A stretch of 64,000 bases of DNA, from assembly GCF_014206815.1 (NCBI RefSeq), contig NZ_JACHNP010000002.1:372001-436000 (forward strand). The letters are read 5' to 3'. Made by a program: the position numbers and the translations under genes. A model generated the notes under the pieces. That model had not been told where the DNA came from, did no database searches, and saw nothing but the letters and a program-made list of their open reading frames with translations. The first letter of the stretch is position 1; every line of letters starts with the position of its first letter. Source of the DNA: Xanthomonas sp. F10 (lineage in GTDB: Bacteria > Pseudomonadota > Gammaproteobacteria > Xanthomonadales > Xanthomonadaceae). Below are positions 28,163 through 36,920 of the stretch, in pieces.

Positions 28163-28275
28163 GGAATGGCCTGGGGAACGGGAGTCTGCCGGCAGTCTGG
28201 CCCAGGCGGCCGGCGGCTGTCATCCCGTGCGGCGCTTCACCGGCACGCAGCGGCCGGCAGTGCGATAATCCCGGC

Positions 28276-29037
28276 ATGAGCGAATCTCCCTACAAGACCG
28301 GTACCACCCATTTCGGCTTCCGCGACGTCGCCGCCAAGGACAAGCAGAAGCTGGTCGGCGAGGTCTTCACCTCGGTCGCCGGCAACTACGACCTGATGAA
28401 CGACCTGATGAGCATGGGCATCCATCGGGTCTGGAAGCGCTATTTCGTCGCCACCGCGCAGGTCAAGCCGGGCGACCGCGTGCTCGACCTGGCCGGCGGC
28501 ACCGGCGACATCGCCGCGCTGCTGAAGGACCGGGTCGGCGCCGACGGCGAGATCGTGCTGGGCGACATCAACGCCGGCATGCTCTCGGTGGGCCGCGACC
28601 GCCTCACCAATCGCGGCCTGGTCGCGGGCCTGGACTACGTGCAATGCAATGCCGAGGCGCTGCCGTTCCCGGACCAGAGCTTCGACCTGGTGACCATCGC
28701 CTTCGGCCTGCGCAACGTCACCGACAAGGACGCGGCGCTGCGCGAGATGTACCGCGTGCTCAAGGTCGGCGGCCAGGCGCGGGTGCTGGAGTTCTCCGAA
28801 GTCACCGCCGACTGGTTCAAGCCGCTGTACGACTTCCATTCGTTCAAGGTGCTGCCGCGCCTGGGCAAGCTGTTCGCCAAGGACGCCGACAGCTACCAGT
28901 ACCTGGCCGAGAGCATCCGCAAGCATCCGCCGCAGGACGCGCTGAAGGGCATGATGGAAGAGGCGGGCTTCGCTCGCAGCCACTACAAGAACCTCACCGG
29001 CGGCATCGTGGCGATCCACTCGGGCTACAAGATTTAG
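28276..29037 (+). CDS. ubiE: Ubiquinone/menaquinone biosynthesis C-methyltransferase
   Basis: UbiE methylates demethylmenaquinone and the 2-methoxy-6-polyprenyl-benzoquinol intermediate, using S-adenosylmethionine. The 253-residue protein has [20 protein letters not shown], the SAM-binding [15 protein letters not shown] and [20 protein letters not shown]. Length is normal. Its last 120 bases have a diverged copy about 245 bases downstream (29162-29276). Confidence 0.97.
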   Translation: MSESPYKTGTTHFGFRDVAAKDKQKLVGEVFTSVAGNYDLMNDLMSMGIHRVWKRYFVATAQVKPGDRVLDLAGGTGDIAALLKDRVGADGEIVLGDINAGMLSVGRDRLTNRGLVAGLDYVQCNAEALPFPDQSFDLVTIAFGLRNVTDKDAALREMYRVLKVGGQARVLEFSEVTADWFKPLYDFHSFKVLPRLGKLFAKDADSYQYLAESIRKHPPQDALKGMMEEAGFARSHYKNLTGGIVAIHSGYKI

Positions 29038-29041
29038 AGCC

Positions 29042-29076
29042 GGGATTGGGGAATCGGGATTGGGGAATCGCAAGAG
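29042..29076. repeat. GGGATT-type left arm after ubiE
   Basis: Units GGGATTGGGGAATCGGGATT and GGGGAATC followed by GCAAGAGCGG, 5 bases after the ubiE stop. No paired right arm follows before the ubiE fragment. Confidence 0.75.
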
Positions 29077-29119
29077 CGGGCGATCGGTTGCTGACCGATC
29101 GCGGTGCTGTGCCGTCCTT

Positions 29120-29141
29120 GTGGGGGGACTTCAGTCCCGAC
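29120..29141. repeat. Single REP-like GTGG unit
   Basis: One unit of the GTGGGGGGACTTCAGTCCCG variant, lying between ubiE and its duplicated fragment. Confidence 0.75.
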
Positions 29142-29161
29142 GCGCGGTCCGGCGGCGCCGG

Positions 29162-29276
29162 CGCAAGCATCCGCCGCAGGACGCGAAGGCAAGGATGGAG
29201 CAGCCGGCTTCGCCCGCAGCCACTACAAGAACCTTGCCGGCGGCATCGTGGCGATCCACTCGGCGACAAGATCTGA
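29162..29276 (+). pseudogene. Decayed duplicate of the ubiE 3' end
   Basis: This stretch matches ubiE 28918-29037: shared blocks are CGCAAGCATCCGCCGCAGGA, CGCAGCCACTACAAGAACCT and CGGCATCGTGGCGATCCACT. It differs by several substitutions and small deletions that break the frame, and ends AAGATCTGA against AAGATTTAG. It is followed, like the original, by a GGGATT-type arm (29283), so the duplicated unit probably included the repeat. Confidence 0.88.
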
Positions 29277-29282
29277 GTGGAG

Positions 29283-29370
29283 GCGGGATTGGGGACTGAA
29301 GATTCGGGATTCGTCAGCACGCGCCGCACTGCCGTTGCGAATCCCCACTCCCAAATCCCGAATCCCAGGC
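29283..29370. repeat. GGGATT-type inverted repeat element
   Basis: Left arm 29283-29312 (GGGATTGGGGACTGAAGATT, then CGGGATTCG) and right arm 29338-29370 (GCGAATCCCCACTCCCAAAT then CCCGAATCCC) with a short core, upstream of the M1 peptidase gene. Confidence 0.8.
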
Positions 29371-29413
29371 CTTCCGGTAAACTTCCGGTTTCCCCGAACC
29401 GGTGCTGTCTGCC

Positions 29414-31354
29414 ATGCGTTCCCCGTTCCTGTTGTTGTCCCTGGCCGCGATGGTCGCGTCCGGGTGTTCCCGTGAAGCGCCTGCGCCCGATGCGGCCGCA
29501 TCTGCCGCCAAGCCGGCGCCCGCCGCGGCCAAGCCGGCCGACCGCAGCCACGACGAGACGTCCTACGCCGAGCCGTCCAAGGTCGTGATCAAGGACCTGG
29601 CGCTGGATCTGAAGCTGGATTTCGACAGCAAGCAGATCGGCGGCACCGCCACCTACACGCTGGACTGGAAGGACAAGAGCGCCAAGCAACTCGTGCTGGA
29701 CACGCGCGACCTGACCATCGAGAAGGTGCAGGCCGACGACGGCAAGGGCCAGCAGGCGCCGCTGCAGTACGCGCTGGCGCCGGCCGACAAGATCTACGGC
29801 AGCAAGCTGACCATCGAGGCGCCGACGCAGCCGCAGACGATCAGCATCACCTACCACACCGCGCCGACCGCCTCGGGCCTGCAGTGGCTGGAGCCGTCGA
29901 TGACCGAGGGCAAGCAACTGCCCTTCATGTTCAGCCAGTCGCAGGCGATCCACGCGCGTTCGTGGGTGCCGTTGCAGGACACGCCGAGCGTGCGCTTCAC
30001 CTACAGCGCGCACGTGGTCTCGCGTCCGGACGTGATGGTGCTGATGAGCGCCGACAACGATCCCAAGGCGGTGCGCAACGGCGACTATCGCTTCAAGATG
30101 CCGCAGCCGATCCCGTCCTACCTGCTGGCGATCGCCGCCGGCGACCTAGTGTTCAAGCCGATCTCGGCGCGCTCGGGCGTGTGGGCCGAGCCGGCGATGG
30201 TCGACAAGGCGGCCAAGGAGTTCGAGGACACCGAGAAGATGATCGTGGCCGCCGAGACGCTGTACGGTCCGTACCGCTGGGGCCGCTACGACATGCTGGT
30301 GCTGCCGCCGTCGTTCCCGTTCGGCGGCATGGAGAATCCGCGCCTGACCTTCGCCACCCCGACGGTGATCGTCGGCGACAAGTCGCTGGTGTCGCTGATC
30401 GCGCACGAGCTGGCGCATAGCTGGTCCGGCAACCTGGTGACCAACGCCAGCTGGAAGGACATCTGGCTCAACGAAGGCTTCACCACCTACGTGCAGGCGC
30501 GCATCACCGAGGCGCTGTACGGCCCGGAAGCGGCGGAGATGGAGCGCGAGATCGACCAGACCGACCTGCTCGCCGAACTGAAGGGCATGAGCCCGGCCGA
30601 CCAGGCGCTGGCGCTGCCGGCGCTGACCGAGCGCGATCCGGACGAGGCGCTGAGCCAGGTCGCCTACGTCAAGGGCGCGTGGTTCCTGCAGTTCCTGGAG
30701 CAGCGCTTCGGTCGCGACATCTTCGATCCGTTCCTGCGTGGCTGGTTCGACGACCACGCGTTCCAGAGCGCCAACACCGACCAGTTCGTCGAGTACCTCA
30801 AGACCCATCTGCTGGCCAAGAAGCCCGACGCGGTGACCGCGCAGGAACTGCATGCGTGGCTGGACGAACCGGGCATCCCGGCGTTCGCGCAGAAGGCGCG
30901 CTCGCGCAACTTCGCCATGGTCGACACCGCGCGCATCGCCTGGACCGGCAGCGGCACGCTGCCGGGCAAGCAGGTGACCGATGCGTGGAGCACCCAGGAG
31001 TGGACGCGCTTCCTCAGCGGCCTGGGCGAGAAGTTGACCCCGGCGCAGCTCAAGCAGCTCGACGACGCCTATCACTTCACCGGCACCGCCAACGGCGAGA
31101 TCGCCATGCGCTGGTATCCGCTGGCGATCCGCAGCGGCTATGTGGACGCGCGCCCGGCCGCCGGCGAGTTCATCGCCCGCGTCGGCCGCCGCAAGCTGAT
31201 CCTGCCGATCTACGCCGAACTGGTGAAGACCCCGGACGGGCTGGCCTTCGCCGAGGAAGTGTTCGCCAAGGCCAAGCCCGGCTACCACCCGATCACCACG
31301 GTGTCGGTGCAGGAGATGCTGGACAAGGCCAAGGCGGGCAGCACCGCGCACTGA
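29414..31354 (+). CDS. M1-family metallo-aminopeptidase lipoprotein
   Basis: A 646-residue zinc aminopeptidase related to leukotriene A4 hydrolase. It has a lipoprotein signal (lipobox VASGC, Cys at about 18) with an Ala/Pro linker. The substrate-binding GGMEN and the zinc motif H331-E332-LA-H335 with Glu354 (WLNEGF) are intact. The C-terminal domain is helical. It would trim peptides at the cell envelope, in line with the two exported S9 peptidases in this window. The ATG at 29414 is preferred to 29402 since it gives the better signal sequence. Confidence 0.93.
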   Translation: MRSPFLLLSLAAMVASGCSREAPAPDAAASAAKPAPAAAKPADRSHDETSYAEPSKVVIKDLALDLKLDFDSKQIGGTATYTLDWKDKSAKQLVLDTRDLTIEKVQADDGKGQQAPLQYALAPADKIYGSKLTIEAPTQPQTISITYHTAPTASGLQWLEPSMTEGKQLPFMFSQSQAIHARSWVPLQDTPSVRFTYSAHVVSRPDVMVLMSADNDPKAVRNGDYRFKMPQPIPSYLLAIAAGDLVFKPISARSGVWAEPAMVDKAAKEFEDTEKMIVAAETLYGPYRWGRYDMLVLPPSFPFGGMENPRLTFATPTVIVGDKSLVSLIAHELAHSWSGNLVTNASWKDIWLNEGFTTYVQARITEALYGPEAAEMEREIDQTDLLAELKGMSPADQALALPALTERDPDEALSQVAYVKGAWFLQFLEQRFGRDIFDPFLRGWFDDHAFQSANTDQFVEYLKTHLLAKKPDAVTAQELHAWLDEPGIPAFAQKARSRNFAMVDTARIAWTGSGTLPGKQVTDAWSTQEWTRFLSGLGEKLTPAQLKQLDDAYHFTGTANGEIAMRWYPLAIRSGYVDARPAAGEFIARVGRRKLILPIYAELVKTPDGLAFAEEVFAKAKPGYHPITTVSVQEMLDKAKAGSTAH

Positions 31355-31377
31355 CGCGCGGCGTCCGCGGCAGACCG

Positions 31378-31420
31378 CGCACACGGCGCCGGGAGCGATC
31401 CCGGCGCCGTGTGCGTTTGT
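31378..31420 (+). terminator. Intrinsic terminator after the M1 peptidase gene
   Basis: A perfect 17-base-pair stem (CGCACACGGCGCCGGGA with its complement) around the loop GCGA, followed by TTTGT, 23 bases after the stop codon. Confidence 0.8.
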
Positions 31421-31771
31421 GCGACAGGCAGGTTGCGATGATCGCGCCGTGCTGGAGCGAGACGATCGTGGCGACGGATTGGGCGAGCGCGCGTTGCGCC
31501 ATGTCATCGTGCGCGGCGTCGCATGCGCTTCCTCAGGAGGTGCGCATGTCCACCACGGCGTTAACGAATTCCACACGCGCCGCCGCTGCTGGGCAGTGAC
31601 CCGCTGCCACGCATTCGCGATATCCTCGGCAGTCCCGATGGTTCCCGGTCCATGCGTGCATGACATCGTCCGCCACCGCCGCCCCGGTCTCCGCTGCAAG
31701 CGCCATCGCCCCGGCAGGCGACGGCCGGAGCCGATGCAAGCGGACCCACCTGCGCCAGGCGAGGCGGTGAG
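31421..31771. other. Intergenic region with no recognised feature
   Basis: About 350 bases before the cupin gene. Short open frames occur on both strands but none has a recognisable protein character or ribosome-binding site. No repeat or RNA gene is seen. Confidence 0.4.
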
Positions 31772-32122
31772 ATGAGCGACGCCCGCGTCCTGTCCGGTTC
31801 CCTGCTGGCCGCGCTGCCCGATGCGCGTGGCGGCGAAGTCTTCACCGAATTGCTCCGGCGCTCCGGTTGCCGTGTGGAGCGCATCGTCTCGCACGGACAG
31901 ACCACGCCGCAGGACACGCCCTACCAGCAGGCGCACGACGAATGGGTGCTGCTGCTGCGCGGCAGCGCGCGGGTGGTGCTATGCGAGCGCGAGGTGACGC
32001 TGGCGCCGGGCGACCATCTGTTCATCCCCGCCGACACGCCGCATTGGGTCACCTTCACCGATCCCGACCAGCCGACCGTGTGGCTGGCCCTCCATCTCGG
32101 CGAAGCCGACGTGGTGGTGTGA
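31772..32122 (+). CDS. Cupin-domain protein
   Basis: A 116-residue single-domain cupin. The metal-binding motifs are visible as HDEWVLLLRGSARVVLCERE (motif 1, G-x5-H-x-H-like with the first ligands altered: QQAHDE) and PGDHLFIPADTPHWV (motif 2). Small cupins of this type are often enzymes or ligand-binding proteins; no substrate can be given. It ends 33 bases before the alpha/beta hydrolase gene and may share its transcript. Confidence 0.87.
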   Translation: MSDARVLSGSLLAALPDARGGEVFTELLRRSGCRVERIVSHGQTTPQDTPYQQAHDEWVLLLRGSARVVLCEREVTLAPGDHLFIPADTPHWVTFTDPDQPTVWLALHLGEADVVV

Positions 32123-32155
32123 GCGCATGACCCGGATCCGCCCCCTGGTGTCGCC

Positions 32156-33139
32156 GTGCTGGTGCTGACCATGGCCTGGCTGCTGCTGGCAGGGGTGCTG
32201 CTGGTGGTGGCGGCGCTGATCGGCATGGTGCTGGTGCTGCGCGATCCGTTCCTGCTGGTGCGTTTGGAAAGCCTGCGCCAGCGGCGCGGCAGCGGACTGC
32301 AGCGCCGCCAGGCGCACGTCGCCGGGCATGCCTGGACCTATCTGGTGCGCGCCGCGGCCGATCCCGCTGCGCCGACCCTGCTGCTGGTGCACGGCTTCAC
32401 CGGCAGCAAGGAGAACTGGCTGCCGCTGGCGCGCGCGCTGGGCACCCGCTATCACCTGGTGATCCCGGACCTGCCCGGCTGGGCCGAGAGCCAGCGCATC
32501 GCCGGGCAGGATTACGGCTTCGTTGCGCAGGCCGAGCGCGTGGCCGCGTTCGCGCGGCAGTGCGCGCGCCGTGCGGGCAGCGACTGCGTGCTGCTCGGGC
32601 ATTCGATGGGCGGCGGCATCGCCGCGCTGGCCGCGGCGCGGCATCCGGCGGTATTCGACCGGGTCGGTCTGTTCAACGCCGCCGGCGTCCGCTTCGCCGA
32701 CAACGCCTTCGGCCAGGCGGTGCTGGATGGGCACAATCCGTTCGCGGTGCACGATGCCGCATCGTTGCAGCGCTACATCGACACCGTGTTCCTGCTCGAT
32801 CGCGCCAAGCCGCGCATCCCGCGCTGGGCGGTGCCGGCGGTGGTGGCCTGGCGCCGCCGCGAGGCGGCGTTCGAACAGCAGGTGCTGGCGCGCATCGGCC
32901 GCGGCGAGGAGGCGTTCCTGCCGTTCGAGGAGGCCGCGCACATCCGCCAGCCGGCGCTGCTGCTCAATTGCGTGCAGGATGCGGTGATCGACGCCAGCGC
33001 GCTGGCGCTGTACGCGCAACGCCTGCCGCAGGCGATCCAGGTGCTGCTGGACGGCAGCGGCCACATGTCCATCGTCGAGAAGCCCGCCGAGGTCGCGCAG
33101 GCCATCGACACCCTGATCCAACGAGGAACCCCACGATGA
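32156..33139 (+). CDS. Alpha/beta hydrolase with N-terminal membrane anchor
   Basis: A 327-residue alpha/beta hydrolase. Residues 1-30 are a hydrophobic anchor (AWLLLAGVLLVVAALIGMVL). The oxyanion region is LVHGFTGSKENWLPLARALG, the nucleophile Ser in LLGHSMGGGIAALAA, and the catalytic His in GSGHMSIVEKP. It is similar to membrane-anchored lipase/esterase-type hydrolases of Moraxella/Pseudomonas type. Start is GTG 32156 or ATG 32171. The stop overlaps the next gene start. Confidence 0.88.
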   Translation: MLVLTMAWLLLAGVLLVVAALIGMVLVLRDPFLLVRLESLRQRRGSGLQRRQAHVAGHAWTYLVRAAADPAAPTLLLVHGFTGSKENWLPLARALGTRYHLVIPDLPGWAESQRIAGQDYGFVAQAERVAAFARQCARRAGSDCVLLGHSMGGGIAALAAARHPAVFDRVGLFNAAGVRFADNAFGQAVLDGHNPFAVHDAASLQRYIDTVFLLDRAKPRIPRWAVPAVVAWRRREAAFEQQVLARIGRGEEAFLPFEEAAHIRQPALLLNCVQDAVIDASALALYAQRLPQAIQVLLDGSGHMSIVEKPAEVAQAIDTLIQRGTPR

Positions 33140-33855
33140 AACGCATCCTGCTCGGCGCGCTGTGCGCCGTCGCCCTGGCCGCTTGCGGCGATCACGAGGC
33201 CGAGCGCAAGGCGCAGGCGGCCGCCGAAGCGCAGGCCAAGGCGCAGGCCGCCGACGACCTGGCCAAGCAGTACGACGCCGCGGTGAAGTCGGGCAACTGG
33301 GACCTGGCGCGGATCCACGGCGCGGCGCTGCTGCAGCAGTATCCCGGGTCGGACGCGGCCGAACGCATCCAGCCCGGCTACGCCGAGGTCAAGGCCAAGG
33401 GCGAGGCGGCGCGCGAGCTGCGGCGCATGCAGGCGGCCTGGCAGTACTCGCAGGTGCCGGCCGGCAAGGGCGTGCAGCGCTCGGCGATGCTGTACAGCCG
33501 CGACAAGGTCGACGTGGACGGCAGCGGCCCCAAGCCGGTGCAACTGGTGTTCCGCGACCATCCGGAATGGAAGCGCAGCGCCTACCTGGTGCTGCAGTCC
33601 GGCGATTTCCGCTGCGCCGGCGGCTGCAAGGTGGAACTGAAGGCCGACGACGCGCCGCCGCGCGCGGCCGCGGCCTGGCGGCCCAAGACCGACGAGGCCA
33701 TCGCCATGTTCATCAGCGACGACAAGGCGCTGTGGAAGCTGGCGCGCAAGACCACGGTGCTGCAGATCACCTTCCCGGTGAAGGCCGGCGGCACCCGCAC
33801 CGCGGTCTTCGAGACCGGCGGCCTGGACGGCGCGCAGATGCCGGGCTGGGATTGA
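33136..33855 (+). CDS. Hypothetical lipoprotein
   Basis: A 239-residue lipoprotein (lipobox LAAC, Cys17) with a charged Ala/Glu/Lys-rich helical stretch (about 20-45), a short helical-repeat-like region and a C-terminal beta domain containing FRCAGGCKVELKADD and TAVFETGGLDG. I do not recognise the family. It overlaps the hydrolase stop (ATGA) and ends 5 bases before the HAD phosphatase start, so the three genes form an operon. Confidence 0.78.
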   Translation: MKRILLGALCAVALAACGDHEAERKAQAAAEAQAKAQAADDLAKQYDAAVKSGNWDLARIHGAALLQQYPGSDAAERIQPGYAEVKAKGEAARELRRMQAAWQYSQVPAGKGVQRSAMLYSRDKVDVDGSGPKPVQLVFRDHPEWKRSAYLVLQSGDFRCAGGCKVELKADDAPPRAAAAWRPKTDEAIAMFISDDKALWKLARKTTVLQITFPVKAGGTRTAVFETGGLDGAQMPGWD

Positions 33856-33860
33856 GCACG

Positions 33861-34499
33861 ATGCACGCTGCGATACCGCCATCGGCCGAGGCGCTGCGCC
33901 AGGTGCGCCACTGGGTGTTCGACATGGACGGCACCCTGACCCGCGCCGTACACGATTTCGCATTGATCCGCCGCGAACTGCAGATCCCGCCGCAGGCCGA
34001 CATCCTGCAGCACCTGGCGGCGCTGCCGGAGGCGCAGCGCGCCAGCAAGCACGCCTGGCTGCTGGAGCACGAGCGCGTCCTTGCCCAGGAGGCCACCGCG
34101 GCCAATGGCGCGCCGGCGCTGCTGCGCACCCTGCACGCCGCCGATTGCCGGCTGGCGGTGCTCACCCGCAATGCGCGCGAACTGGCGCAGTTGACGCTGG
34201 AAGAGATCGAGGTCGACGACCTGTTCGAGGAGGTGACCATCCTCGGCCGCGACGAGGCGCCGCCCAAGCCGCATCCCGGCGGCCTGCTGCAGTTGGCCGA
34301 GCACTGGGGCGTGGCACCGCAGGCGCTGGCGATGGTCGGCGACCACGCCTACGACCTGCAGTGCGGGCGCCATGCCGGCGCCACCACCGTGCTGCTGCAT
34401 CCGGACAATCCCTGGCCGGCGCTGGCCGACCTGCACTTCGCCGATTGCGCCGCGCTGCTGGCGTGGTGGCAGGACCACGCCGGGCCGCAGCCGCACTGA
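33861..34499 (+). CDS. HAD-family phosphatase
   Basis: A 212-residue haloacid-dehalogenase-superfamily hydrolase. Motif I is VFDMDGTLTR (Asp21 nucleophile, Asp23), motif II LAVLTRNA, motif III the Lys in PPKPHPGGLL and motif IV MVGDHAYDLQCGR. A helical cap lies between motifs I and II, as in phosphoglycolate phosphatase-type enzymes. The substrate is unknown. Last gene of the operon starting at 32156 (or at the cupin). Confidence 0.9.
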   Translation: MHAAIPPSAEALRQVRHWVFDMDGTLTRAVHDFALIRRELQIPPQADILQHLAALPEAQRASKHAWLLEHERVLAQEATAANGAPALLRTLHAADCRLAVLTRNARELAQLTLEEIEVDDLFEEVTILGRDEAPPKPHPGGLLQLAEHWGVAPQALAMVGDHAYDLQCGRHAGATTVLLHPDNPWPALADLHFADCAALLAWWQDHAGPQPH

Positions 34500-34638
34500 C
34501 CGTTGCTCCGCGGCGGCTGCGCGCCGTCGCGCGTTCACCCGATTCCGCCGTCCCACGCGGCGGCGGGCGTGCCGCGTGCGCGCTGCCACCGCGCGTTGCG
34601 CCGTGCGCATCCGCGTGGGACGGCAGCGTGCGCGCCGA

Positions 34639-34655
34639 TGGCACAGGCGGTGCCA
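34639..34655 (+). promoter_or_regulatory. Candidate sigma-54 promoter of the PQQ-dehydrogenase operon
   Basis: TGGCACAGGCGGTGCCA has the -24 box TGGCAC and a GC exactly ten bases after the GG (GG-N10-GC), the invariant spacing of sigma-54 promoters. The -12 box (GTGCC) is imperfect. It lies about 250 bases before the dehydrogenase ATG and a sigma-54 activator gene is at the other end of the cluster. The sequence is also a palindrome and could instead be a binding site. Confidence 0.4.
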
Positions 34656-34696
34656 CGCGCGCGTGCCGGCACTGCGCCAATCGCGATGCAAGGGCA

Positions 34697-34711
34697 TGGC
34701 ACAAAGTGTCA
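34697..34711. promoter_or_regulatory. Palindromic operator-like site
   Basis: TGGCACAAAGTGTCA: TGGCAC and GTGTCA are near-perfect inverted repeats around AAA. It starts 58 bases after a related TGGCAC palindrome. Plausible regulator-binding site for the dehydrogenase operon. Confidence 0.35.
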
Positions 34712-34907
34712 CGTTCTCGAGACGCCTTCGATCGCGATGCGTGCAGCGCTGGGACAACCACCGACGTTGTGATCCGTCCGTCAGGGGATGTTGCATCGCA
34801 GCGGCGCGATGGCATGGACGTTGCTCGTAGATACCCACGCTTCAGGTTCCGTGGCACACGCCCACCAGGTGCAGCTGTCGCGGCTCTTCAACGAGGGGAG
34901 TAGAACG

Positions 34908-36920
34908 ATGCACAGTCATCCACGTCGTACCCAGGCTTGTACATTGCTCGCACTGGCCACTGCGTTGGCGCTTGCGGGCTGCAAGAAGCAGGAAGAGGCC
35001 GCGGCGCCGGCCGCGCCGGCCGCCGCGCAGCAACCGCCGGCCGCCGCGCCGGCCGCGGTCGCCGATACCGACAGTGAGTTCGCCAGCAATGCCGCCAACC
35101 CCGACAACTGGGGCGGCGTCGGCCGCGATTTCGGCCTGACCCGGCACAGCCCGCTGGCCGAGATCAACCGCGACAACGTCAAGAATCTGAAGATGTCGTG
35201 GGAGATGAAGACCGACGCCACCCGCGGCCACGAAGGCCAGCCGCTGGTGGTGGGCAGCACCATGTACATGGTCAGCGCCTATCCGAACAACGTGTTCGCG
35301 ATCGACCTGTCGCAGGAAGACAACGGCAAGGTGCTGTGGAAGTACACCCCGCAGCAGGACGAGCGCGCGGTGGCGGTGGCCTGCTGCGACACGGTCAACC
35401 GTGGCGCCTCCTACGCCGACGGCAAGGTGGTGTTCGGCAGCCTCAGCGGCGACGTGATCGCGCTCGATGCCAAGACCGGCAAGGAAGTGTGGAAGCAGAA
35501 GCTCGCCTATCCGGAGAAGGGCGAGACCATCACCATGGCCCCGATCATCGCCGACGGCAAGGTCGTGGCCGGCATCAGCGGCAACGAGTTCGGCGTGCGC
35601 GGCCGCGTCGCCGCGTATGCGCTGGCCGACGGCAAGCAGGCCTGGTCCTGCGAAGCCACCGGCACCGACAAGGACATCTGCCTCGGCCCGGACTTCAACA
35701 AGGCCAATCCGCAGCACGGCCAGCTCGGCGACCTCGGCCAGAAGACCTATCCAGACGAAGGCTGGAAGCGCGGCGGCGGCGCGGCCTGGGGCTGGTACAG
35801 CTACGACCCCAAACTCAAGCTGGTCTACTACGGCACCGGCAATCCCGGCCTGTGGAGCCCGTCGTACCGCTGCGGCAAGACCACGCAGAAGGAGTGCGAT
35901 AGCGGCGAGTACGACAACAAGTGGTCGATGACCCTGTTCGCGCGCAAGATCGACACCGGCGAAGCGGTGTGGGGCTACCAGAAGACCCCGTTCGACCAGT
36001 GGGACTACGACGGCATCAACGAGCCGATCCTGGTGGACCTGACCATCGACGGCAAGCAGGTGCCCTCGGTGGTGCAGTTCGATCGCAACGGCTTCGCCTA
36101 TGTGCTCGACCGTCGCGACGGGACCCTGCTGCGCGCCAACAAGTTCGTGCCGGCCAACTGGGCCGAGCGCATCGACATGAAGACCGGGCGCCCGGTCAAG
36201 GTCGCGGCGCATTCGCCGCTGGAGCGCGGCCGCAAGGTCGAGGCGTTCCCCTCGGCGATGGGCGGCAAGGACCAGCAGCCGTGCTCGGTGGATCCGGCCA
36301 ATGCGGCGGTGTTCTTCTGCGGCACCAACAACTGGCACATGGAGCTGGACCCGCAGGAGCGCGGCAACACCATGATGGGCCTGCCCTACGTGTTCGCCAA
36401 CGTGATGATGAAGCCGAACGAGCCCGGCGCGCTGGGCATCGTCAAGGCGTTCGACGTGGTCGAAGGCAAATCCAGGTGGGAGATCAAGGAGAAGTTCCCG
36501 GTGTGGAGCGGCACCCTGGTCACCGACGGCGGACTGGTGTTCTACGGCACGCTGGACGGCTGGTTCCGCGCCGTGGACAAGGACACCGGCAAGAAGCTGT
36601 GGGAGACCAAGTTGCCCTCGGGCATCATCGGCAACCCGATCGCCTACAAGGCCAACGGCCACCAGTACGTGGCGGTGTTCTCGGGCATCGGCGGCTGGAT
36701 CGGCCTGCCGGTCGCCGCCGGCCTGGATCCGGGCGATCCGTACGGCGCGCTGGGGGCCGCGGGCCTGGCCTTCAGCAACGGCTTCGACAAGATCCCGTTG
36801 GGCGGCATGGTGCACACCTTCCGCATCGACGGCGCCGGCAAGACCGTCACCCCCACCACGACCGCCACCGCGGCCGCGGGTGGCGGCAGCGCGGCGGTCG
36901 CCGCCAAGACGGTGCGATGA
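34908..36920 (+). CDS. XoxF-like PQQ-dependent alcohol dehydrogenase, lipoprotein
   Basis: A 670-residue quinoprotein of the methanol dehydrogenase family, an eight-bladed propeller that oxidises primary alcohols in the periplasm. Seen: adjacent Cys159-Cys160 (AVACCDTVNRG), metal ligands Glu227 (GISGNEFGVRG) and Asn312 (GTGNPG), catalytic Asp366 and an extra Asp368 in QWDYDGINEP. That second Asp two residues on is the mark of lanthanide-dependent enzymes; calcium enzymes have Ala there. Unusually it has a lipobox (LALAGC, Cys25) and an Ala/Pro linker (residues 26-55), so it is probably membrane-anchored; XoxF/MxaF are normally soluble. A two-Cys insert (YRCGKTTQKECDSG) follows the Asn. Start ATG 34908 has GAGGGGAG upstream. 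Substrate may be methanol or a longer alcohol. Confidence 0.92.
   Translation: MHSHPRRTQACTLLALATALALAGCKKQEEAAAPAAPAAAQQPPAAAPAAVADTDSEFASNAANPDNWGGVGRDFGLTRHSPLAEINRDNVKNLKMSWEMKTDATRGHEGQPLVVGSTMYMVSAYPNNVFAIDLSQEDNGKVLWKYTPQQDERAVAVACCDTVNRGASYADGKVVFGSLSGDVIALDAKTGKEVWKQKLAYPEKGETITMAPIIADGKVVAGISGNEFGVRGRVAAYALADGKQAWSCEATGTDKDICLGPDFNKANPQHGQLGDLGQKTYPDEGWKRGGGAAWGWYSYDPKLKLVYYGTGNPGLWSPSYRCGKTTQKECDSGEYDNKWSMTLFARKIDTGEAVWGYQKTPFDQWDYDGINEPILVDLTIDGKQVPSVVQFDRNGFAYVLDRRDGTLLRANKFVPANWAERIDMKTGRPVKVAAHSPLERGRKVEAFPSAMGGKDQQPCSVDPANAAVFFCGTNNWHMELDPQERGNTMMGLPYVFANVMMKPNEPGALGIVKAFDVVEGKSRWEIKEKFPVWSGTLVTDGGLVFYGTLDGWFRAVDKDTGKKLWETKLPSGIIGNPIAYKANGHQYVAVFSGIGGWIGLPVAAGLDPGDPYGALGAAGLAFSNGFDKIPLGGMVHTFRIDGAGKTVTPTTTATAAAGGGSAAVAAKTVR

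Noticed and set aside
31419-31775. Open frame of 118 codons before the cupin gene
   Set aside because: No ribosome-binding site, no recognisable protein character, and composition typical of unused frames.
34788-34907. Longer N-terminus for the PQQ dehydrogenase (ATG at 34788)
   Set aside because: It would bury the lipoprotein signal; GAGGGGAG before ATG 34908 and the lipobox position favour the shorter form.
34908-36920. Reading the PQQ enzyme as a glucose dehydrogenase or PedH/ExaA-type ethanol dehydrogenase
   Set aside because: There are no N-terminal membrane helices as in Gcd, and blocks such as ACCDTVNRG, ISGNEFGVRG and SGIGGWIGLP fit the methanol dehydrogenase branch better; a tree is needed to be final.
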